The translations under genes were made by a program, and so were the position numbers. A DNA stretch of 22,406 bases, taken from positions 1 through 22,406 of the forward strand of contig DATAXV010000105.1 of the NCBI GenBank assembly GCA_036272915.1, given 5' to 3'. The notes below the pieces were generated by a model that was not told the origin of the DNA, ran no database searches, and saw nothing but the letters and a program-made list of their open reading frames with translations. Below, piece after piece: positions 6,743 to 14,165 of this stretch. This stretch comes from DATAXV01 sp036272915. GTDB taxonomy: Bacteria; Chloroflexota; Dormibacteria; Dormibacterales; Dormibacteraceae. The first letter of the stretch is position 1. Every line of letters starts with the position of its first letter.

Positions 6743-7849
6743 ATGCTTCGACGAGCTGGTGCGGACGGATCCGATGAGGCACGTCGTCGGACCGTGAGTC
6801 GCAGGCGGGTCATCGGGTATGGCGGCGCGCTGCTCGGCGCTGCGGGCGGGCTCTCCATGTCCGCGCTCAGGCAGGTGGCGGCCATCGCCAGCACCGGGGG
6901 CGCGCCAGCCCACGGCGGCCGACAGACCGTCGGAGGCGGGACGCTCTCCGCGCCGGCCGCGGCGCCTTCCCCGGCGATGGGGACCGGCGGGGCCGACTTC
7001 GTCCCCGTCAAGAACTGGGACTTCGGCCAGTGCGGCACCATCAGGGACACGGCCGATCTCATCCAGGAGTTTCAGTTCCACGACCAGTTCGGGACCATCG
7101 ACAACGGCGGCAACTACGGCGCCGTGATCGTGGCCCCGAACTCGGCCACGGCCCTGGCCGGGCAACCGGTCCAGTCTCCGAGCGATCCCGTGCGCCTGTT
7201 CACGGCCGACTCCCTGAGGACGTTCCTGGTTCCCCTGGACGGCGCGAGCGTGGTGACGCCGACCCTTCACAACGTGGGGTGCGGGTCCATCCAGGCGAAG
7301 TGGACCCTACCCACCGGCGGGTCGCTGCTCGGACAGGACCTGCTCTGGGAGACCAGGGTCCGCTACCTCACCCCGCCCTACTTCTGGTTCGCGCTTTGGA
7401 CATCCGGCAACTAGTGGCAGAACGGGGCCGAGATGGACCTCATCGAGTCCTTCGGCTTCGACAATGGCGGCGGCTTCACCAACTACGACGGGCATCTCTG
7501 GCATTCCGACAGCGTCGGTGGCGTCGACGAGGTCGACTACTCGAGCTGGCCCGCCGCCATGGCCTCGGTGGGGGTCACCAGCTACGACGCCACCGCCTAC
7601 CACCTCTGGCAGTGGCTGTACCTCAAGGACAACTCCTACACGGCCTACGTGGACGGCATCAGAGTCCAGTACGGCAGCGTCGACTGGACGCTCGGCGGCA
7701 TCGAGGGCGGTGAGCCCATAGACGTGAGCCTCATCTTCGACGCCGGGTGGGGGCACACGCAGGTGGCCTCGGTGGATCACTCGCTGCCCGCCTCAGCCCT
7801 CGCCGGCACGCATTACGAGTTCGACTACAGCCGGGTCTACCTCCGCTGA
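6743..7849 (+). pseudogene. Tat-exported GH16-like protein with in-frame amber codon
   Basis: The gene starts at ATG 6743 with GGAGGGAGG upstream. The N-terminus has a twin-arginine signal (TVSRRRVIGYGGALLGAAGG), so export through Tat is expected. The body looks like a concanavalin-like GH16 glycosidase: the catalytic motif ExDxxE is present as EMDLIES at residues 230-235, and the C-terminus ends FDYSRVYLR, the usual last strand. One TAG at 7412-7414 (codon 224) interrupts the frame only 6 codons before the catalytic motif. The frame is otherwise intact for 368 residues, and CAG to TAG is a single transition at a site reading SGN-stop-WQNGAE. It may be a fresh nonsense mutation, a sequencing error, or a suppressed amber. 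Confidence 0.75.
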
Positions 7850-7975
7850 TGGCGACGAGTCCACCCCGCGCTGCAACGTGTGCCTCGCTGGCTCTGTGAG
7901 TTGACCCGGCGCACTGATTTGCTGCGGGAATTGGCTTGGTGGAATCGGTCACCGCGGGTACCGCAAGGAGCGGCC

Positions 7976-8554
7976 TTAGTACTCCAGCCGTAGATCGTGA
8001 TCCGAAGGCAGCGTGTGGTCGGTAGACCAGTGGGCGACGGAGATGACGTCGCGCGCGACGTCGCCAACGGAGCGGCCTTCGGTGGGGATCCGCGCTACCG
8101 ATGGGGGTGCGTTGGCCTCCAGGTGCCTGGCCATGGCGGCGCTGCGGGCCAGGTGCGCGTCCAGTTGGCTACCGATCTCGCGGGCGCCGAGGCGGTGCCG
8201 GGCGGTTGCTTCGTCGGCCGTGAGGAGTACCGAGATGACGCGGGGTGCGCCCCCCATGGCGCGAGTTATGAGGTCGGGCTCCAGGACGGAGACGGTGTTG
8301 GTGTAGATCAGCCGGCGGTATCCCAGGGCGGCGTAGTTGTGCCAGAGAGCGGCCAGGTTCGCCTCCGTCAGTTTGGTGCGGGCCGGGTCGTCGGGTGGGG
8401 CAGGGAACGCCTGGTCCAGGTTGTCGCCCTCGATGAGGCAATGTGCGATGTGAGCCACCTGTAGTTGTGCGGAGATCTCCCATCCAATGGTGGTCTTGCC
8501 AACCCCGGCGCGACCCCCGATCAGCAGTGCTTCGAACAAGACGCCGTCATGCAC
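7976..8554 (-). CDS. Small P-loop kinase/ATPase
   Basis: The 192-residue protein has a Walker A motif IGGRAGVGKTT (residues 12-22) right after a short N-terminal strand. It continues with LIEGDNLDQAF, a kinase-like acidic segment where Asp would contact Mg or substrate, and a lid-like helix RLGAREIGSQLDAHLARSAA. This is the architecture of small nucleotide- or metabolite-kinase proteins of the AAA_33/shikimate-kinase-like class; the substrate is unknown. GTG at 8554 is chosen as start because AAGGAGA lies 7 nt upstream; a longer open frame to 8611 has an Arg-rich, non-native leader. It stands alone, tail-to-tail with the GH16 gene and 248 nt downstream of the minus-strand MFS gene. Confidence 0.75.
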   Translation of the reverse strand: MHDGVLFEALLIGGRAGVGKTTIGWEISAQLQVAHIAHCLIEGDNLDQAFPAPPDDPARTKLTEANLAALWHNYAALGYRRLIYTNTVSVLEPDLITRAMGGAPRVISVLLTADEATARHRLGAREIGSQLDAHLARSAAMARHLEANAPPSVARIPTEGRSVGDVARDVISVAHWSTDHTLPSDHDLRLEY

Positions 8555-8802
8555 GGGCAGTCTCCTTGTCCAGAGGGGCCGGTGGCGTCTGCGCTGACGC
8601 GTTACCGCCACCGCGGATCATCGGTGTGTAAGGCAACGATCTTGCAGGCCGCGGGTCACAGCGTAGACCCCGCCGCTGGCAGGAGCCGTTCGGGCCTGAC
8701 GGGCCGGACAGCGGCCCTGCTCGAGCGGGTTGAGCCGGGGCCTCGGTGACGGACCCCTGGGCCACCGGGACCTTCGCCGGCCATTTCACGAGCAGCGAGA
8801 CC

Positions 8803-10195
8803 TCACTGGCTTCGGGTCGCGCGCCACACGACCAGGCAGAGGCAGATCGCCAGCACGTACCCACCCACCGCCACGCGCAGTGGCGTGGCCAGGAGCAGGT
8901 GGGCGGCCGGGGTCCGGCTCGACGAAAGCAGGGCTCCGAGCACCGCCACGCCCAGCGCGCCGCCCGTCTGACGGGCCGAGTTCAGGACGCCACTGGCGAG
9001 TCCGCTGCGAGCGGCGCCGAGGGCGCCCACGGCGACGGATGTCATCGCCGGCATCGCCAGCGAGCAGAACCCGAGCACGATCGAGCCGGCCAGCAGCAGA
9101 GCCAGGGGTCCGGAGGCACCGGTGAGGCTGATCAGCACCGCCCCCACCCCGCCGCAGACCATTCCCGCCACCATCGGCGGACCCGGGCCCAGCCGGGCGG
9201 TCAGGTTGCCGCTGGAGGTGGCGCCGATCCCCGATCGCCACGGTCAGGGGCAGGAGGAGGGCGCCGGCCTGGAGGGCGGACTCGCCCAGGCTCCGCTGCA
9301 GGAACAGGGAGAGGCAGAGCAGCGTGCCGTACAGGCAGAGGTTGAAGAGGAGGCCGACGCCGACCGCCGCCGAGAAGGCGGGTGAGCGGAACACCCCGAG
9401 CGGGAGCATGGGAGACACGTGCCTCCACTCGACCACGACCAGCGCGATCGCGCCGGTGGCGCCGACACCGAGCAGCGAGAGGGGCACCGGGGCGAGCCAG
9501 CCGAGCGGGCCGGTCTCGATGAGGCCTCCCGCCAGGCCGCCCAGCGCGACGATGGCGAGAAGCGGGCCGGCCAGGTCGGTGCGCGACTCCGGCCGCGGCT
9601 CCGTCTCGCCGACGGCGGCGCGCAGCAGCAACGCCGTGGCGATGCAGATGGGGACGTTGACCAGGAAGACGATCCGCCAGGTCACCAGGGTGACGAGAAG
9701 CCAGCCGAGGACGGGTCCGGCGGCGAGACCGACGGACGCGACGCCGCCCCACACGCCCAGGGCCCGCGCCCGAGAGCGCGGGTCGGGGAACTGGTGGACG
9801 ATGAGGGCCAGGGAGCAGGGAAGCAGCGTTGCCGCGCCGAGGCCCTGGACCGCCCGAGCCGCGATCAGCCCGCCCAGACTCGGTGCCGCGCCGCAGCCGG
9901 CCGAGGCGACGCCGAACACCAGCAGGCCGATGAGGTAGACGCGACGCGCCCCGACCCGATCGCCGATCGAGCCGGCGGTGAGGAGGATCGAGGCCAGGGC
10001 CAGCGTGTACGAGTCGATCACCCACTGGAGGCCGGAGACGGTCCCGCCCAGATCCCGCTGGATCGCCGGCAGCGCGACGTTGACGATGGTCGCGTCGAGC
10101 TGGATCACGAAGAAGCCCATGCAGATGGCCAGCAGTGCCGGCCAGACGCGGCGTGACCTGCCGTTCGAGTTCGGCTCAACTTCGGTCTCTGCCAT
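8803..10195 (-). pseudogene. MFS multidrug efflux (DHA2-type), 1-nt frameshift
   Basis: The N-terminal two thirds read as a DHA2/EmrB-like transporter: FVIQLDATIVNVALPAIQRD (antiporter motif with Asp), GSIGDRVGARRVYLIGL (motif A) and GLGAATLLPCSLALIV. Near LLLPLTVAIG the frame turns to Arg/Gly-rich nonsense. The next frame continues correctly as IGATSSGNLTARLGPGPPMV through further helices to VVWRATRSQ. Removing one G from the GGGG run complementary to 9229-9232 joins them (AIGIGATSS), giving 464 codons, a normal length. The start is ATG 10195, with a TAGCAT box 8 nt upstream and no Shine-Dalgarno. The frameshift may be real or a homopolymer error. The substrate is unknown, probably hydrophobic drugs. 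Confidence 0.8.
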
Positions 10196-10203
10196 CACCG
10201 CCA

Positions 10204-10237
10204 ATGCTATGTCAGGGACGTTTCGTCTCTCGACGAA
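10204..10237 (-). promoter_or_regulatory. Leaderless -10 and operator dyad of the MFS gene
   Basis: On the minus strand TAGCAT (10209-10204) ends 8 nt before the ATG at 10195. Upstream of it a perfect dyad TTCGTC-TCTC-GACGAA (10222-10237) overlaps the expected -35 zone, where a repressor would block RNA polymerase. No regulator gene is adjacent. Confidence 0.45.
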
Positions 10238-10283
10238 GTGACTGAGAGGCCGAAACAGCCGGGGACTGGGCGCTCCGATGGGG

Positions 10284-10320
10284 CCTGGCAGTACCCGGAT
10301 CAGGCTCGATCCGAGCCAGG
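10284..10320 (-). ncRNA. Hairpin resembling the 3' half of a TPP riboswitch
   Basis: On the minus strand the segment reads CTGATCCGGGTACTGCCAGG, close to the conserved TPP-riboswitch helix CUGAUCCGGGUAAUGCCRGC. It forms nested stems: CCTGGC/GCCAGG outside (10284-10289 with 10315-10320) and CGGATC/GATCCG inside (10296-10301 with 10308-10313). A GC hairpin (AGGCGG/CCGCCT, 10338-10354) precedes it. The 5' CUGAGA element is only CAGAGA and the first helix is not visible, so a functional aptamer is doubtful. Confidence 0.25.
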
Positions 10321-10467
10321 GCGAGTCTCTGAGAACGAGGCGGCGCGCCCGCCTGAGGGGTAGATCAACGGTGGGCTAGAGAGGCCCGCGGCGACATTCA
10401 GCGCGTCGACCCGTCGGCGGCCACTCCCTGCACTCCGCGGGCATCGTCCCGCTCAGGTGGGCAATGC

Positions 10468-10489
10468 CTAACGAAAAATTTGTTAGCCT
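10468..10489 (+). promoter_or_regulatory. Operator dyad on the leaderless promoter of the HTH-MIPS gene
   Basis: CTAACnAA...TTnGTTAG (10468-10486) is a 19-bp dyad of AT-rich sequence in a GC-rich setting. Its right arm overlaps TAGCCT (10484-10489), which lies 8 nt before the ATG at 10498 and looks like a leaderless -10. A protein bound here would block initiation. The encoded HTH is an obvious candidate ligand. Confidence 0.55.
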
Positions 10490-10497
10490 TTGTCGCC

Positions 10498-12021
10498 ATG
10501 AACGAACAGCCGAGCACGGCCGCCGCGCTGGTCATCCGCCGCTTCGGTGGCCAGAGCGCCCTGGCCCAGCTACTGGGCCGCCGCCAGAGCACGGTCGAGC
10601 ACTGGGCCACCACCGGACGCATCCCCGCCCAGTGGCACCAACCACTGCTCCAGCTCGCCCGGGAGCGCGGGATCGCACTCGAGCCCCGCGACCTGGTCGG
10701 CGAGGGGCCCACGCACGAGATCGCCCCCGCGACCGGGCGTCTGGGCGTGCTGATGGTCGGACTGGGTGCCGTGGCCTCCACCTTCGTGGCGGGAGTGGAG
10801 CTGGTGCGCCGGGGCCAGGCCCAGCCCTTCGGCTCGCTGACTCAGATGGGCACGATCCGCCTCGGCAAGCGAACGGAGGACCGGGTGCCCCTGATCCGGG
10901 AGTTCGTCCCCCTGGCCGGGTTGGACCAGCTTGTCTTCGGCGCCTGGGATCCGATCGCCGACAACGCGTACGAGGCGGCCGTCAGGTGCGGTGTGCTCGA
11001 CCAGCAGGCGCATGTGCAGGCCGCGGAGAGCGAGCTGCGCGAGCTGGAGCCGATGCCCGCCGTGTTCGACCAGGCGTATGTCCGGCGGCTGTCGGGGGTC
11101 AACGTCAAGCCTGGTGCCTCGAAGATGGCACTCGCCGAGGGTCTCCGAGCCGACATCCGCGACTTCAAGGCCTCCCGCGCCTGCGACCGCCTGGTGATGA
11201 TCTGGTGCGGTTCGACCGAGGTATTCCTGGAGCCGGGGCCTGCGCACGCCGACCTCGCCGCGTTCGAACGGGCCCTGGCGGCGGACGACCCCACGGTGGC
11301 GCCCTCGATGCTCTACGCGTACGCAGCGCTGCAGGAGGGCGTGCCCTTCATCAACGGCGCGCCCAATCTGACCGTCGACATCCCCGCTCTCGTTCAGCTC
11401 GCCGAGGAGCGCCGCGTCCCGGTCTGCGGCAAGGACTTCAAGACCGGTCAGACGCTGATCAAGACGGTGCTCGCACCGATGCTGAAGGCGCGGATGCTGG
11501 GCCTCCGGGGCTGGTACTCGACCAACATCCTGGGCAACCGTGATGGCGAGGTGCTGGACGACCCCGACAGCTTCCGGACCAAGGAGGAGAGCAAGCTCGG
11601 CGTGCTCGAGCACATCCTCCAACCCGACCTCTATCCCGACCTGTACGGCGATGCCTACCACAAGGTCAGGATCAACTACTACCCGCCCCGCGGGGACTCG
11701 AAGGAGGGGTGGGACAACATCGACCTCTTCGGGTGGCTCGGGTATCCGATGCAGCTCAAGATCGACTTCCTCTGCCGCGACTCGATCTTGGCCGCACCCC
11801 TCGTGCTGGACCTTGTTCTCTTCATGGATCTCGCCCAGCGCGCGGGGCTGCAGGGCGTGCAGGAGTGGCTGTCCTTCTACTTCAAAGCCCCCCAGCACGC
11901 GCCCTCGGTGTATCCGGAGCACGACCTCTTCATCCAGCAGACCAAGCTGAAGAACACCCTGCGCTGGCTGATGGGCGAGGAGCAGATCACCCATCTCGGA
12001 CAGGAGTACTACAAGGACTGA
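10498..12021 (+). CDS. ino1: Myo-inositol-1-phosphate synthase with N-terminal HTH
   Basis: Residues about 85-507 form an inositol-3-phosphate synthase, which converts glucose 6-phosphate to inositol 1-phosphate using NAD. Seen are the Rossmann start RLGVLMVGLGAVASTFVAGV (81-100), the catalytic loop GKDFKTGQTLIKT (from 311) and NILGNRDG (343-350). Residues about 9-63 are an additional HTH: a first helix AALVIRRFGG, then QSALAQLLGRRQSTVEHWAT with a recognition-type helix, then GRIPAQWHQPLLQLARERGI. This resembles the short Cro/YdaS-like HTH called carph-isopro in NCBI family names (from memory). Typical bacterial enzymes are about 360-440 residues and begin near the Rossmann fold. ATG 10498 is preferred over TTG 10480 because it fits the leaderless -10. 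The fusion suggests an enzyme that also binds DNA, possibly its own dyad. Confidence 0.9.
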   Translation: MNEQPSTAAALVIRRFGGQSALAQLLGRRQSTVEHWATTGRIPAQWHQPLLQLARERGIALEPRDLVGEGPTHEIAPATGRLGVLMVGLGAVASTFVAGVELVRRGQAQPFGSLTQMGTIRLGKRTEDRVPLIREFVPLAGLDQLVFGAWDPIADNAYEAAVRCGVLDQQAHVQAAESELRELEPMPAVFDQAYVRRLSGVNVKPGASKMALAEGLRADIRDFKASRACDRLVMIWCGSTEVFLEPGPAHADLAAFERALAADDPTVAPSMLYAYAALQEGVPFINGAPNLTVDIPALVQLAEERRVPVCGKDFKTGQTLIKTVLAPMLKARMLGLRGWYSTNILGNRDGEVLDDPDSFRTKEESKLGVLEHILQPDLYPDLYGDAYHKVRINYYPPRGDSKEGWDNIDLFGWLGYPMQLKIDFLCRDSILAAPLVLDLVLFMDLAQRAGLQGVQEWLSFYFKAPQHAPSVYPEHDLFIQQTKLKNTLRWLMGEEQITHLGQEYYKD

Positions 12022-12122
12022 CTCACGTCGCGCCGCCGTCCTCCGACAGCCAGGGCATGCCGGATCGAGGCCGCCTGGTCCGCGCGGCGAACAGCTGGCC
12101 TCGGTCCGATCCCGACGCCGGA

Positions 12123-14075
12123 TCAGCCGGCGGCGCCGGCCAGGGGTCCGGAGGCGGCCTGATTCGAGGGCGGTGCCGTCGCCGCCGGCATGAAGCGCGC
12201 CGCCTCGGTGATCGCGGCGGCACACACCTCGGGATCGAGCCGGGTCGCGTCCAGCAGCAGATGGACGTGTGTGGCCGGTTCCTCCGACTCCCCCAGCCCC
12301 ACCCGTAGGTCGGCCCGGAAGGCCGGCGCGGCCTCGCCGCCGAGAACGACGGCGCCTCCGCTCGACGCCGCCTCGATCACGTCTCGCCGCAGCCCGGACA
12401 GATCCTTGGACAGGGCTGAGGGAAGGGCCCCGATGACAAGCGGGAGCAGGGCGGCGCCACGGCTTCGGAGCGCCTCCTCCAGCCCGTCGCCGTGGCTGGA
12501 CAGATCGATCAGGCGAAGGCCGAGGCGCGTCGCCACCGCCTCTGCGATGGCGTGGTCGGCGGCGCCGCCCGCGGACGAGATGGCGATCACAGGCCCGGCC
12601 TGCGGAGCGGTGACGGATGTCACCGCGACCGGCGTCACGGCGACCGGTGCCGCCCCCTGGTGGGGGCCGGGCTCCCGTTGAGCCGGTGCCCGCCGGCCCA
12701 TGAAGATGAGGAGGGCGGTGAGGAGGGTCGCCACCGCGACCGCGAAGACCACCCAGAAGATGTGGTGGATGCCCTGCGAGGCCAGCGTTCGAAGTGCCTC
12801 CTTGGAGCTCGGGCTGCCGTGCTCCAGGAGGAGGCCGAGCAGCGAGACGCTGATGGCGCCACCGATGGTCCGGCTGAACTGGTTGAGGGCTGTCGCCGCA
12901 CCTCGCCGGCCCCACTCCACCGTGCTCTGGACAACGATCAGGACCGGCGTCGAGATCAGGCCCAGGCCGAGGCCGACGACCGCGCAGGCGGAGGCGACCG
13001 TGGCCACTGTCGAGGGGCCGGCGGCCAGGAGCAGGCTGCCCGCCGCCGCGGCCGTCGCGCCGGCCACCAGCAGTGGCCGGTGGCCGATCCGGATCAGCAG
13101 GCGGCCGGCCACGATCGAGCCGACGGGCCAGCCCACCGACATCGGGGCGAGCGCCGCGCCGGCGAGGTAGGCGGTCCTCCCCAGACCGTCCTGGACGAAC
13201 AGCGGAACGTAGGCGGAGAGCCCGAACATCACCGTCCCGGCGAGGATCGTGGCGACCATCGCCGGGCCCACCACGGGATGGCGGAGCAGGTCCAGCGGCA
13301 CCGTCGGGCTGGCCACCCGGGCCTCGACCAGGACGAAGAGGACGATCAGGATCGCGCCGGCGCCGACCAGCGGCCAGTTCGGCTGCGCACCGGCCGAGCC
13401 CGAGCCCAGGCCCCAGAGCAGGGCGGCGACGCCGGCCGTGAGCAGGGCGGCCCCGCCCAGGTCCAGGCCGCGGCCGGCCCGTGCCGGCCGCTCCTCCCGA
13501 TAGAACCAGATCAGGATCGCGGCGACGATGCCGATGGGAAGGTTGATGTCGAAGACCCAGCGCCAGCCGACGGTGGACACGAAGACCGCGCCGAGGACGG
13601 GGCCGATCACGGCGGCGACCGCCCAGACCGCGCTGAAGAACCCCTGCAACCGCGCCCGCTGCGCGGTCGGGAAGGTGTCGCCGACGATGGTGAAGACGAC
13701 CGGCTGCAGGCAGCCGGCACCGATGCCCTGGACCGCCCTGAACACGATCAGGAAGGGCATCGACGGCGCCAGCCCGCAGAGCACGGAGGCACCGACGAAG
13801 ACGGCCAGCCCGGCCAGCAGGACGCGCTTCCGGCCGATCATGTCGGCCAGCCGCCCGCCCAGGGGGACGGTCGTGGTGCTGGTCAGCAGAAAGCCGGTGA
13901 AAACCCAGGGGTAGAGAGAGAAGCCACCCAGGTCCCGGGCGATGGTGGGCAGCGCCGTGCTGACCACGGTCGAGTCCATCGCGGCCACGAAGAGCGAGAC
14001 CATCAGCCCCGCCATCAGGGCGACGAGGGCGGGAGTCCAGGGCCGGGAGGTCGGAGCCGCCACCGGCTGCGTCAT
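12123..14075 (-). CDS. EmrB/QacA-type MFS pump with kinase-like C-terminal domain
   Basis: Residues about 15-470 are a DHA2-family drug/proton antiporter, expected to have 14 helices. Evidence includes FVAAMDSTVVSTALPTIARD, GRLADMIGRKRVLL (motif A) and GIGAGCLQPVVFTIV (motif C region). After a Pro/Ala/Val linker, residues about 494-636 form a soluble domain that resembles the cytidylate-kinase-like family. It opens GPVIAISSAGGAADHAIAEA, compare I-S-R-x-Y-G-S-G-G-x-x-I-A. Further on are EAASSGGAVVLGGEAAP (compare GxxVIVGRGA) and LLLDATRLDPEVCAAAI (compare VINTxRLSxEEA). The lid region is missing and key Arg/Gly residues are replaced, so it is probably non-catalytic. The gene follows the ABC pair by 90 nt in the same direction; shared control by MarR is likely. 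Confidence 0.85.
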   Translation of the reverse strand: MTQPVAAPTSRPWTPALVALMAGLMVSLFVAAMDSTVVSTALPTIARDLGGFSLYPWVFTGFLLTSTTTVPLGGRLADMIGRKRVLLAGLAVFVGASVLCGLAPSMPFLIVFRAVQGIGAGCLQPVVFTIVGDTFPTAQRARLQGFFSAVWAVAAVIGPVLGAVFVSTVGWRWVFDINLPIGIVAAILIWFYREERPARAGRGLDLGGAALLTAGVAALLWGLGSGSAGAQPNWPLVGAGAILIVLFVLVEARVASPTVPLDLLRHPVVGPAMVATILAGTVMFGLSAYVPLFVQDGLGRTAYLAGAALAPMSVGWPVGSIVAGRLLIRIGHRPLLVAGATAAAAGSLLLAAGPSTVATVASACAVVGLGLGLISTPVLIVVQSTVEWGRRGAATALNQFSRTIGGAISVSLLGLLLEHGSPSSKEALRTLASQGIHHIFWVVFAVAVATLLTALLIFMGRRAPAQREPGPHQGAAPVAVTPVAVTSVTAPQAGPVIAISSAGGAADHAIAEAVATRLGLRLIDLSSHGDGLEEALRSRGAALLPLVIGALPSALSKDLSGLRRDVIEAASSGGAVVLGGEAAPAFRADLRVGLGESEEPATHVHLLLDATRLDPEVCAAAITEAARFMPAATAPPSNQAASGPLAGAAG

Positions 14076-14146
14076 CAGCGGTGGTCCGGGAAGGAGTTGC
14101 GTCGAGGGGTCGTGATCGTCACCCCAGCGTACGAGTGCGAGGCGAC

Positions 14147-14160
14147 CCCCGACTACGGGG
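14147..14160 (-). terminator. Short GC hairpin after the ABC pair
   Basis: CCCCG-acta-CGGGG is a 5-bp stem with a 4-nt loop just past the stop of the second ABC gene. It has no T-run, so it would at most weakly attenuate reading into the MFS gene. Confidence 0.25.
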
Positions 14161-14165
14161 CTCGA

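Noticed and set aside
9175..9240. Two separate MFS genes instead of one frameshifted gene
   Set aside because: The upstream frame ends mid-protein in Arg/Gly-rich sequence, while the next frame continues the same helices. One inserted G in a GGGG run explains it, and the repaired length is normal.
10570..12915. A 781-codon open frame on the minus strand
   Set aside because: It is antisense to the HTH-MIPS gene and part of the MFS gene, with Arg/Gly/Pro-rich sequence and no family motif.
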